Below, piece after piece: positions 1 through 6,455 of a stretch of 9,721 nucleotides of DNA (the stretch's first letter is position 1; each line of letters begins with the position of its first letter). Position numbers and translations under genes: made by a program. Origin of the DNA: JAXGPP01 sp964436865 (lineage in GTDB: Bacteria > Planctomycetota > Planctomycetia > Pirellulales > Thermoguttaceae). Where the stretch lies: the NCBI GenBank assembly GCA_964436865.1, contig CAYTFK010000278.1:1-9721 (forward strand), in the 5' to 3' direction. Under the pieces are notes generated by a model. That model was not told the DNA's origin and made no database searches. It was given only the letters and a program-made list of their open reading frames with translations.

Positions 1-21
1 CCGCAGTGCGGAGAACCACAC

Positions 22-2034
22 TCACTCGACCGGCATGACTTCAAAGACCGCTGTCTCAAACGGCGCCAGTTCGACCCTCGCCGACTCTCCGGCTCGAACG
101 GTCATCTCCGGCCGCGGTCGACTGCCGCTCCACGGCCAGACCAGCCGGTACTCGCGCGCGGCGCCCTCGGGTAGCTCTAGCGCACGCCCGATGTCGAGCG
201 AGAAATCCGCTGGCGAAGCGGCCGGGTTGCGCAGCATGAGCGTGCCCAGGCGCGGCGACCAGGCCGCAACCCCGTAGACTTGCCCCTCCGCCGGATCGCC
301 TCCGATCCAGTGCGCGTCTACGAGCACGTCGGCATTCTTCCGCGACCAGGCCGCCCCCTCGGCCAGCGAGTCCCACATCTCGGGCGTCAGCTTCTGCGGC
401 GTGATGTACAGCTCCTGGAGCTGCGTCCCGGTGGCGAAGAACGAGCGGACTTCGTCGTTCCAGTCTTTCAACTCGGTGCTCATCCGGGCGGCAGGACCCA
501 GTTGCGCGTGGACGATCCCCTGAGTCATCAGCGAGTTGATCGGATAGAGCGGCGCCCGCCGGACGATGCCCTTGTAGGTGTGCATGTCGCGATAGGTGAT
601 CCACTGCTGCCGCATCGTGCCCGGTCCGAAGAAGTCCATATCGCTGCCGTTGCGCCATACCGAGTCGCCAAAGAACAGCCAGTAGGGCGACGGCCACGTT
701 CCGGTAGTGATGCTCAGATAGAGATCGGGGCGCAGGCCGCGCAGCTCGCGGCAAAGCCGCAGCAGTGCGTCGACGTCGGCCGCAAACGACTCACCCGCGC
801 CGGTGGAAGAGAGCCCCTGGGCAATGCCGTCGAATTTGAAGTAGTTTACGCCGTAGCGCTCGACCATCTCGCGGCAGACCTCACGGAAACGGCCGTAGTA
901 TTTCGGGCCGGCAAGCGAGAACCCGCGGGCGTTGGTTTCGAATCCCTGCGTCTTGCCGTACTCCATCCGTTCGGCCTTCGCCCCACCGTACCCTCCCCAC
1001 GGCGAGAGCCACACGCCTACGGCGGTCTGGTGCCGTGCGGCGGCTGCGGAGAGCGGCGAAAAACCGCGCGGGAAACCGTCATGGAATCGCCACAACGTGC
1101 GGTTGTCGTCCCAGCCGTCGTCGAAGACGGCCGAATCGAGCTTGCCTCCCCGTCGATCGACGAACTCGCGCCCGAAGGCCTCGATCACCTCGATGCACTG
1201 GGCTTCGTTCATCTTTCGATCGCCCCAGGCGATGTCGTACCACGAGTTGTAGTGCAAAAACGGCGCGTAGGGCCGCGGCCGCTCGCGCTCCAGGTAATAA
1301 AGAAACCCGCGGCGTAACTGGCCCGGCGGGACGACTCCCACGACGGTGCTCCGAACGCACTCTCGCGGCTCGTCGGCGTTGGGGTATGTGCCCACGCTGC
1401 AGACGATCCGCCCATCGTCGACGCCATTGGAAGCCATTGGGTGCTCGCAAGCCAGGAACAAGTTGCCGCAGACCACCGGTGAGCCGTCCACTTCGCCCGC
1501 CACGCGGGCCTCGGTCGCCGGCAGATCAATAAGCACCAGGCGTTTGGCTTTGGCCGTTTCCGGCGAAGGCAGCAGCGTGACTTCCTGGCGGATATAGTTC
1601 GAATCGTCGCGAAGCACCGCTTGCCATCGCAGCCGAACCGCGTCGCTGCCGATGCTTAGAACCGCCGTCGCGAGGAACCCACCTGAGCGTTCCGCGGCTG
1701 AGACGGCGTCGGTGCGCGGAGCAATGCGTTCGATCTTCAGTCCGTCGACTACACGGGCCGCGGAGAGCTTCAATGTCGCGCCGTCCGCCGGCGCGGAATC
1801 ACTCCCGCCCGCGCGAAGCACGTTGCCGGTGGCCAGGTCGGCCACTTCCATCAGCGTCAGCCGCCCGTCGGCCAGGCTCCAGGTGGCCGAGAGCAACTGG
1901 TTTCCCATCACGAGCTGTCCCTCCTTCAGCTCGGCGGTCGCGGCGCCGGGTCGGGCACCCGGCAGTTCCAGAGCGCCGGCGGCCGTGGCGCCGAAGATCG
2001 TGGCTACGCTTACGCCAATGAGCAGGCTTCGCAT
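22..2034 (-). CDS. Secreted clan GH-D (GH36/GH27-like) glycoside hydrolase, alpha-galactosidase-like
   Basis: Predicted secreted glycosidase of 670 aa. Residues 1-21 look like a Sec signal peptide (MRSLLIGVSV start, Ala-rich end, likely cleavage near residue 20). Residues 35-240 are beta-rich, like the N-terminal sandwich of GH36 enzymes. Residues about 255-520 look like the TIM barrel: YNSWYD (262-267), FDDGWDD (304-310), GVWLSP (340-345) and YFKFDG (398-403), whose D402 matches the GH-D nucleophile. NGSDMDFFG (462-470) sits where GH36 enzymes carry the SDN-type acid/base Asp. Residues 570-668 resemble the C-terminal beta domain. Clan GH-D enzymes are retaining, mostly on alpha-galactosides. 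The glutamate of the usual GH36 GLWxEPE motif is replaced (GVWLSPWGG), so the substrate may not be alpha-galactose. GAGGTG 7 bases upstream (2042-2047, minus strand) supports this start. The gene is divergent from a GH127 gene, which suggests glycan degradation. Family certain at clan level; substrate unknown. Confidence 0.82.
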   Translation of the reverse strand: MRSLLIGVSVATIFGATAAGALELPGARPGAATAELKEGQLVMGNQLLSATWSLADGRLTLMEVADLATGNVLRAGGSDSAPADGATLKLSAARVVDGLKIERIAPRTDAVSAAERSGGFLATAVLSIGSDAVRLRWQAVLRDDSNYIRQEVTLLPSPETAKAKRLVLIDLPATEARVAGEVDGSPVVCGNLFLACEHPMASNGVDDGRIVCSVGTYPNADEPRECVRSTVVGVVPPGQLRRGFLYYLERERPRPYAPFLHYNSWYDIAWGDRKMNEAQCIEVIEAFGREFVDRRGGKLDSAVFDDGWDDNRTLWRFHDGFPRGFSPLSAAAARHQTAVGVWLSPWGGYGGAKAERMEYGKTQGFETNARGFSLAGPKYYGRFREVCREMVERYGVNYFKFDGIAQGLSSTGAGESFAADVDALLRLCRELRGLRPDLYLSITTGTWPSPYWLFFGDSVWRNGSDMDFFGPGTMRQQWITYRDMHTYKGIVRRAPLYPINSLMTQGIVHAQLGPAARMSTELKDWNDEVRSFFATGTQLQELYITPQKLTPEMWDSLAEGAAWSRKNADVLVDAHWIGGDPAEGQVYGVAAWSPRLGTLMLRNPAASPADFSLDIGRALELPEGAAREYRLVWPWSGSRPRPEMTVRAGESARVELAPFETAVFEVMPVE

Positions 2035-2225
2035 GACTCTGCACCTCGCTTGCAGGACAGGCCTTTGCCCCGGTTCGCGCCGGCAGTTGCCCGGCGCGCC
2101 CTATCCTGGCAGGCGGTCGCGCACAATTCAAGCGGGCACGACCGGACGAATTGCTGCCGACCGTGCGGTGTGTTACCGTGGTGACGCGCGCTATCGCCGA
2201 ATTCTGACCGAGAGGAGCCCTCGCC
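2035..2225. promoter_or_regulatory. Divergent intergenic region between the two glycosidase genes
   Basis: This 191-bp space separates the start codons of two divergently transcribed glycosidase genes, so it should hold both promoters and possibly a shared operator. Both ends carry a Shine-Dalgarno sequence: GAGGTG on the minus strand (2042-2047) and GAGAGGAG before the plus-strand gene (2210-2217, 8 bases from the ATG). The sequence GTTACCGTGGTGAC (2172-2185) is an imperfect inverted repeat with 5 of 6 half-site bases matching, about 40 bp before the GH127 start, in a place suited to an operator. I could not find a convincing -35/-10 pair for either direction. The regulatory role is inferred from position. 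Confidence 0.5.
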
Positions 2226-4583
2226 ATGTCCATCCGACGCGGCATCATGATTGCTGTCCTGGCCGGCATTTGCGGCTTTCCCGCGCCGTTGCCTTCGGCG
2301 GCTTCGGCTGAACCGCCGGCCGCGGGCAGGATTGACTCCCTGGAGTCCATCCCCGATGCCCGTTGGCAGCTTGAGGGCTTCGTCGGCCGCCGTGTCCGGG
2401 CCAATGTCGACCACTGGCTGATCCCGGCGCCCGCCAACAATCCGGGCTTGCTCGAGATGTTCGCCCGCCGCGACAGCGGCACTCCGCCCGATCTGGTGCC
2501 CTGGGCCGGCGAATTCGTGGGCAAGTACCTCATTTCGGGCGTGCAGGCCATGCGCATGTCGGACAGCCCGGAGCTCAGAGCCACGCTTGATGAAGTCGTC
2601 GGGCGGCTCCTCGCATTGCAGGACGCCGACGGCTATCTGGGGCCCTGGCCCAAGGACCAGCGGCTCCGCGGTCAGTGGGATCTTTGGGGCCACTACCACA
2701 TCATGCTCGGATTGCTCCTCTGGCACGATGAGACGGGCGATGAGAAGGCCGAAGAGGCGGCACGGCGGATCGCCGATCTCGTTTGCAGCACCTGCTCCGG
2801 CGGCGACTTCCGCGTCATCGATGCCGGGTCGCACGAAATGAACATGAGCATCCTCCACGGCCTCACCATCCTCTATCGCCGCACCGGCGAAGACCGCTAC
2901 CTCGCCATGGCCCGCGAGGTGCTCAAGGACATCGAGCGGGCCGGCGACTATCACCGGGTTGGGCTGGAGGGACGCGAGTTCTTCCGCTCGCCGCGGCCGC
3001 GCTGGGAAAGCCTGCACTGCCTGCAAGGTCTGGCCGAGATGCATCGCATCACGGGCGACCCGGCGTTCCGCCAGTCGTTTCTCCACCATTGGGCGAGCAT
3101 TCGCCGCTTCGATCTCCGCAATACGGGCGGGTTTTCTTCCGGCGAACAGGCCACCGGCAACCCGTTCGTCAACGACGCCATCGAAACCTGTTGCGTCATC
3201 GCCTGGCAGGCATTGATGATCGATGCCCTGGCACTGACTGGCCAATCCTTGATCGCCGACGACCTTGAACGGGCCACGCTCAATGCGGCGCTCGGAGCCC
3301 AGCACCCATCGGGCGCTTGGTGCACCTACAATACGCCCATGGCCGGACAGCGCATCCCCTCGCACATCGACATCAGCTTCCAGGTTCGGCCCGGCACGCC
3401 ACACCTCAATTGCTGCTCCGTCAACGGCCCGCGCGGCTACGGCTCGATCAGCGACTGGGGCCTGATGCGNNNNNNNNNNNNNNNNNNNNNNNNNNNNNNN
3501 NNNNNNNNNNNNNNNNNNNNNNNNNNNNNNNNNNNNNNNNNNNNNNNNNNNNNNNNNNNNNNNNNNNNNCTGGAAGGCCAACCGCAGAGCCGATACGCAA
3601 CCTGGCTGCCGGCCGCCAATATGCGTCCGCCGCTTCCCGTCGCCTGGATACCCGCCGACGGTGCGGCAGTCGGCACGGGCGATATCCTTTTTGCGTGGCG
3701 ACAGCCGGCGCACGACGACACGGCCCGTCGCCACGCGGTGGTGATCGCCGACTCGCCCGCGTTCGACCATGAGCTGTTGCGATATGGCGACGAGGGGGGC
3801 TCGTCGCTGATGCTGCCGGCCGACGCGGCGACGGCGCTCAAGCCGCACACCATGTATTATTGGAAGATCGTCGCCCGCAACGAGCATGGACAGTCAGAGA
3901 GCATCGCGCCGCACAAGCGATTTCGGATCGATCCTTCGGCTCCACCTTCACCCGCGAACTGGCCCTACGGCCAGCGCAAAGGGGACGCGATGCTGGTCGC
4001 AGCGACGCTCGCCGGAGAAGTCGAGCCGTCGTACGGCACGCTCGAAGACGCCCGCGGCTGGAAGCCGGCCCCGGGACCAGACGGCGCCCCCGCCAGCGCC
4101 ATCGAGCTTGATGGTCAAGGCGGCATGGTCCGGTACAGGCTGTCGGCGTTTCCCGAGGAAGACTACACCGTGGCAGTTCGCGTCTGCGTCAGTCCCGCCC
4201 AGAGCGATCGCTTCGGCCAGATCTTCAGCGCCTGGTCCCGCGGCATGGATGATCCGCTTCGGGTATGTCTTGCCGGTGGCAAGCTGGCAGCGCGAATCGA
4301 GGCCGGCCGCTTCTTCAGCACCCCGACCGTTCCGCTGGAGGTCGGCCGGTGGCACCATGTGGCTGCCGTCAAGAATGGCGACAAGCTCATCCTCTACCTC
4401 GACGGCCAGCCGGTCGGCACGGCCGCCGTTCCGGCGCGGATCTCGACCGTGACCGAAGTCGTTGCCATCGGCGGCAACCCGCTCTACACAGGCGGACCGG
4501 AATACCTCGCCGGCCGCTTCACCGACTTGCGTCTGTTTGCCCGCGCCTTGACCGATGCCGAAGTGAGGAAGCTCGCCGAATAG
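2226..4583 (+). CDS. Secreted GH127 beta-L-arabinofuranosidase-type protein with FnIII-like and LamG-like C-terminus, interrupted by an assembly gap
   Basis: GH127 (DUF1680) enzymes remove beta-L-arabinofuranose using a zinc-bound cysteine nucleophile. The nominal product has 785 aa, of which 415-448 are undetermined. Residues 1-28 are a Sec signal ending ASA. Compared with Bifidobacterium HypBA1 from memory, the active site is intact: the Glu of GEQ (E307) matches the acid/base position, ETC (E320, C322) matches two zinc ligands, and CCxxNxxR (C396, C397, N400, R403) supplies the nucleophile and the last ligand. H156, H203 and H264 fit other conserved active-site positions. After the gap, residues about 470-568 look FnIII-like (YYWKIVARNEHG, 545-556). 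Residues about 600-785 form a LamG-like jellyroll (WHHVAAV, 709-715; LYLDG, 723-727; AGRFTDLRLFARAL, 763-776). GH127 domains normally continue some 200 residues past the CC motif, so the gap probably hides several hundred bases. The frame agreement across it is uninformative, and two separate genes cannot be excluded. Start supported by GAGAGGAG 8 bases upstream. Confidence 0.82.
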   Translation: MSIRRGIMIAVLAGICGFPAPLPSAASAEPPAAGRIDSLESIPDARWQLEGFVGRRVRANVDHWLIPAPANNPGLLEMFARRDSGTPPDLVPWAGEFVGKYLISGVQAMRMSDSPELRATLDEVVGRLLALQDADGYLGPWPKDQRLRGQWDLWGHYHIMLGLLLWHDETGDEKAEEAARRIADLVCSTCSGGDFRVIDAGSHEMNMSILHGLTILYRRTGEDRYLAMAREVLKDIERAGDYHRVGLEGREFFRSPRPRWESLHCLQGLAEMHRITGDPAFRQSFLHHWASIRRFDLRNTGGFSSGEQATGNPFVNDAIETCCVIAWQALMIDALALTGQSLIADDLERATLNAALGAQHPSGAWCTYNTPMAGQRIPSHIDISFQVRPGTPHLNCCSVNGPRGYGSISDWGLMXXXXXXXXXXXXXXXXXXXXXXXXXXXXXXXXXXLEGQPQSRYATWLPAANMRPPLPVAWIPADGAAVGTGDILFAWRQPAHDDTARRHAVVIADSPAFDHELLRYGDEGGSSLMLPADAATALKPHTMYYWKIVARNEHGQSESIAPHKRFRIDPSAPPSPANWPYGQRKGDAMLVAATLAGEVEPSYGTLEDARGWKPAPGPDGAPASAIELDGQGGMVRYRLSAFPEEDYTVAVRVCVSPAQSDRFGQIFSAWSRGMDDPLRVCLAGGKLAARIEAGRFFSTPTVPLEVGRWHHVAAVKNGDKLILYLDGQPVGTAAVPARISTVTEVVAIGGNPLYTGGPEYLAGRFTDLRLFARALTDAEVRKLAE
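3470..3569. other. Assembly gap (100 N)
   Basis: Exactly 100 consecutive N bases lie inside the GH127-type gene. A run of exactly 100 is the conventional placeholder for a scaffold gap of unknown size, so the true distance between the flanks is probably not 100 bases. The codon entering the gap (CGN, 3468-3470) encodes Arg whatever the third base is. The flanks are both open in one nominal frame, which has about a one-in-three chance of arising by accident. Confidence 0.97.
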
Positions 4584-4636
4584 CGGGCGGGCAGAGCCGA
4601 GTGCGGCGGCGTCAAGGAATCGAACGCTCGGCCCAA

Positions 4637-4652
4637 CCGGCGACACAGCCGG
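4637..4652 (+). terminator. Weak hairpin after the GH127-type gene, possible terminator
   Basis: A perfect 5-bp stem, CCGGC (4637-4641) with GCCGG (4648-4652), encloses the loop GACACA 53 bases after the stop codon. The following bases (ACTTATTG) contain only a poor T-tract, so intrinsic termination is doubtful. It is listed because it is the best such structure between the GH127-type and isomerase-like genes. Confidence 0.22.
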
Positions 4653-4776
4653 ACTTATTGAACTTCAGGTTGAGAGTGCAACGAGGGCGACCAACGGGAG
4701 CCCGGCTTCAGGGGAAAGACGGCTGAAGGTGTTGCGTTATCAACATGAATACCAGGAAAGGTCGCGTCCCGTACTC

Positions 4777-4805
4777 TTGTAAAGCTTCTCGCGGCTCGCC
4801 ACAAT
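4777..4805 (+). promoter_or_regulatory. Candidate sigma70-type promoter for the isomerase-like gene
   Basis: TTGTAA (4777-4782) and CACAAT (4800-4805) each match 4 of 6 bases of the -35 and -10 consensus and are separated by the ideal 17 bases. They lie in a locally less GC-rich stretch. Transcription would begin near 4812 and give a leader of about 60 bases before the ATG at 4873. This leader contains the hairpin GCGCC/GGCGC (4817-4821 with 4828-4832). Matches of this quality occur by chance, and promoter consensus in the likely host group is poorly defined. Confidence 0.25.
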
Positions 4806-4861
4806 GAGGGCCGATCGCGCCGTTTGTGGCGCTCGTACACTCATTCGCACCTCGGTTTTCC

Positions 4862-4869
4862 GGGAGGGG
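4862..4869 (+). promoter_or_regulatory. Ribosome binding site that sets the isomerase-like gene start
   Basis: The purine run GGGAGGGG lies just upstream of the ATG at 4873; its GGAGG core (4863-4867) leaves a 5-base spacer. This favours 4873 over the in-frame ATG at 4804, which has no such sequence. The shorter product also places the twin-arginine motif about 30 residues from the N-terminus, a normal position for a Tat signal. Confidence 0.7.
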
Positions 4870-4872
4870 ATC

Positions 4873-6438
4873 ATGAGCGGGTCCGATCGTCGTCACGACC
4901 AACCGGGGCATTGCCTGTGCTGCTCCGGCGACGGGCATTTCGCCGGCGGTGAGCCGTTCACCCGGCGTGTGTTCCTGGCTACCGGTTCGGCCGCGGCGGC
5001 CACCTGGATGCTGGCCTCGGCCCCCGCGGCCGCCGGCGAGGCGACTCGCCGCCAGCGCAAGCGACCGCCAGTGAAACCCCTCCGCGTGCAGCCGGTCTTC
5101 AATTGCGAGATCTACGAGCCCAAGCCGGCGACGAGTTGGCGGGTCACGGGCGCGATCCAGAACGAAGACGAACTCCGCCAGGAGGAGGAGCACATTCGCC
5201 ACGACCTGGCGGCCATGGCCGCGGCCGCCGAATTTCCGCTCGAGATGCTCCCCCTCGTCACGGTGCGGAACGTCGAGCAGGCGTCTGCCGTCCCGAAGGG
5301 AGACTACGATGTGCTCATCATCTACGCGGCCCGGCGGAACCTCCCGGTACTCGAAGCACTCGCCGTCCCGGACCGCTGGAACCTGATGTTCGTCCGCCAC
5401 CGCAGCGGTCCGCTGTACTACATGTACATCGGCGCCCATACCCACTTCCTCCGCAAGCGAACCGACGAGATGCTTCATCCGGGCATGGATGTCAACGACA
5501 TTGTCGTCGACGACCATGGTGAGCTGCTGTGGCGGCTGCGGTCCTTCTTCGCGATCAAGAATACGCTCGGCAAACGGATTGTCGCTGTGGGCGGACCGGC
5601 CGGATGGGGAGCCGACGGGCGGGCGGCGCCAGACCGGGCCCGGCAAACCTGGCGATTCGATATCCGCGACGTCACCTACGCCGATCTGGAAACGCGGATC
5701 GTGGCCGCGCGGCAGAACGCACCGCTCGTGGCCCGCTGCCGCGCCGACGCCCAGGCTTATCTCACCGCGCAGGGGGTGACGCTCGATACGACCCACGAGT
5801 TCGTCGAGAAGGCGTTTGTGCTCAACGAGGTGTTCCTCGATCTCCTCGAGGAAGCCGAAGCCGACGCGATCACGATCAACAACTGCATGAGCACGATCAT
5901 GCCCGTCTCGGAGACGACGGCCTGCCTGCCGCTGACGTTGTTGAACGACGATGGCTACCTGGCGTTCTGCGAATCGGATTTCGTCGCCATCCCGGCGGGC
6001 GTGCTTATGCACCACGTATGCGACAAGCCGGTCTTTCTCTGCAATCCGTCGATGCCGCACCGCGGCGTGCTCACCGTTTCGCACTGCACGGCGCCGCGAC
6101 GGATGGACGGCAAGACACTCGAACCGGTCCGCGTGCAGACGCACTACGAATCGGACTTCGGCGCGGCCACGAAGGTCGAGATGCGCAAAGGGCAGGCGAT
6201 CACGGTGATCGATGCCGATTTCTCCGGCCGCCGCTGGCTGGGCTTTGAAGGCGAAATCATCGATACGCCCTTCTTCCCCATCTGCCGCACCCAGCTCGAC
6301 ATGCGAATCAAGGGAGACTGGCAGCGGCTGGCCGAAGAGATCCGCGGCTTCCACTGGATGGTGGCCTATGGCAGCCATCTCCGCGAGTTCGGCTACGCCG
6401 TGAAGAAAGCCGGCTTGGACTGGCTGACGCTGACATGA
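4873..6438 (+). CDS. Tat-signal protein related to L-fucose/L-arabinose isomerases
   Basis: Predicted exported sugar-isomerase-like protein of 521 aa. The N-terminus carries a Tat signal: TRRVFL (30-35), then an Ala-rich hydrophobic stretch (36-55, WMLASAPAAAG). The n-region is unusual in containing HCLCC (13-17). The remainder resembles the L-fucose/L-arabinose isomerase fold: an N-terminal Rossmann-like part (about 70-280, including DYDVLIIYAARRN 144-156), then a C-terminal part with NNC (336-338), the CESDF motif (366-370), SHC (403-405) and a closing histidine segment (H494 in GFHWMVAYGSH). E367, D369 and a late His are candidate metal ligands of the aldose-ketose isomerase site; this assignment is by motif, not alignment. 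Such enzymes are normally cytosolic, so export is odd. An upstream in-frame ATG at 4804 would add 23 residues without a ribosome site. The acylase gene begins 17 bases downstream, suggesting one transcript. The substrate, and whether isomerisation is retained, are unknown. Confidence 0.7.
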   Translation: MSGSDRRHDQPGHCLCCSGDGHFAGGEPFTRRVFLATGSAAAATWMLASAPAAAGEATRRQRKRPPVKPLRVQPVFNCEIYEPKPATSWRVTGAIQNEDELRQEEEHIRHDLAAMAAAAEFPLEMLPLVTVRNVEQASAVPKGDYDVLIIYAARRNLPVLEALAVPDRWNLMFVRHRSGPLYYMYIGAHTHFLRKRTDEMLHPGMDVNDIVVDDHGELLWRLRSFFAIKNTLGKRIVAVGGPAGWGADGRAAPDRARQTWRFDIRDVTYADLETRIVAARQNAPLVARCRADAQAYLTAQGVTLDTTHEFVEKAFVLNEVFLDLLEEAEADAITINNCMSTIMPVSETTACLPLTLLNDDGYLAFCESDFVAIPAGVLMHHVCDKPVFLCNPSMPHRGVLTVSHCTAPRRMDGKTLEPVRVQTHYESDFGAATKVEMRKGQAITVIDADFSGRRWLGFEGEIIDTPFFPICRTQLDMRIKGDWQRLAEEIRGFHWMVAYGSHLREFGYAVKKAGLDWLTLT

Positions 6439-6444
6439 GGATCC

Positions 6445-6450
6445 GGAGAG
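6445..6450 (+). promoter_or_regulatory. Ribosome binding site that sets the acylase gene start
   Basis: GGAGAG lies 5 bases before the ATG at 6456. The in-frame ATG at 6435, which overlaps the preceding stop as ATGA, has no recognisable Shine-Dalgarno sequence. I therefore prefer 6456, although translational coupling at 6435 remains possible and would add seven residues (MRIRRDP) to the signal peptide n-region. Confidence 0.55.
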
Positions 6451-6455
6451 ACCCG

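Noticed and set aside
280..1317. Plus-strand open frame of about 345 codons opposite the GH-D glycosidase gene.
   Set aside because: No family motifs; the minus-strand frame has a signal peptide, a ribosome site and the catalytic motifs.
2010..3887. Long open frame of about 625 codons on the minus strand, antisense to the GH127-type gene.
   Set aside because: It overlaps a gene with clear active-site motifs, its translation shows no recognisable domain, and long antisense open frames are expected in GC-rich coding DNA. It also runs through the N gap.
4804..4872. Upstream ATG start for the isomerase-like gene.
   Set aside because: There is no ribosome site before it, it overlaps the candidate -10 element, and the ATG at 4873 has a strong purine-rich site.
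4708..6378. Minus-strand open frame of about 556 codons antisense to the isomerase-like gene.
   Set aside because: Its composition is that of a complementary-frame shadow, and the plus-strand frame has the Tat signal, ribosome site and family motifs.
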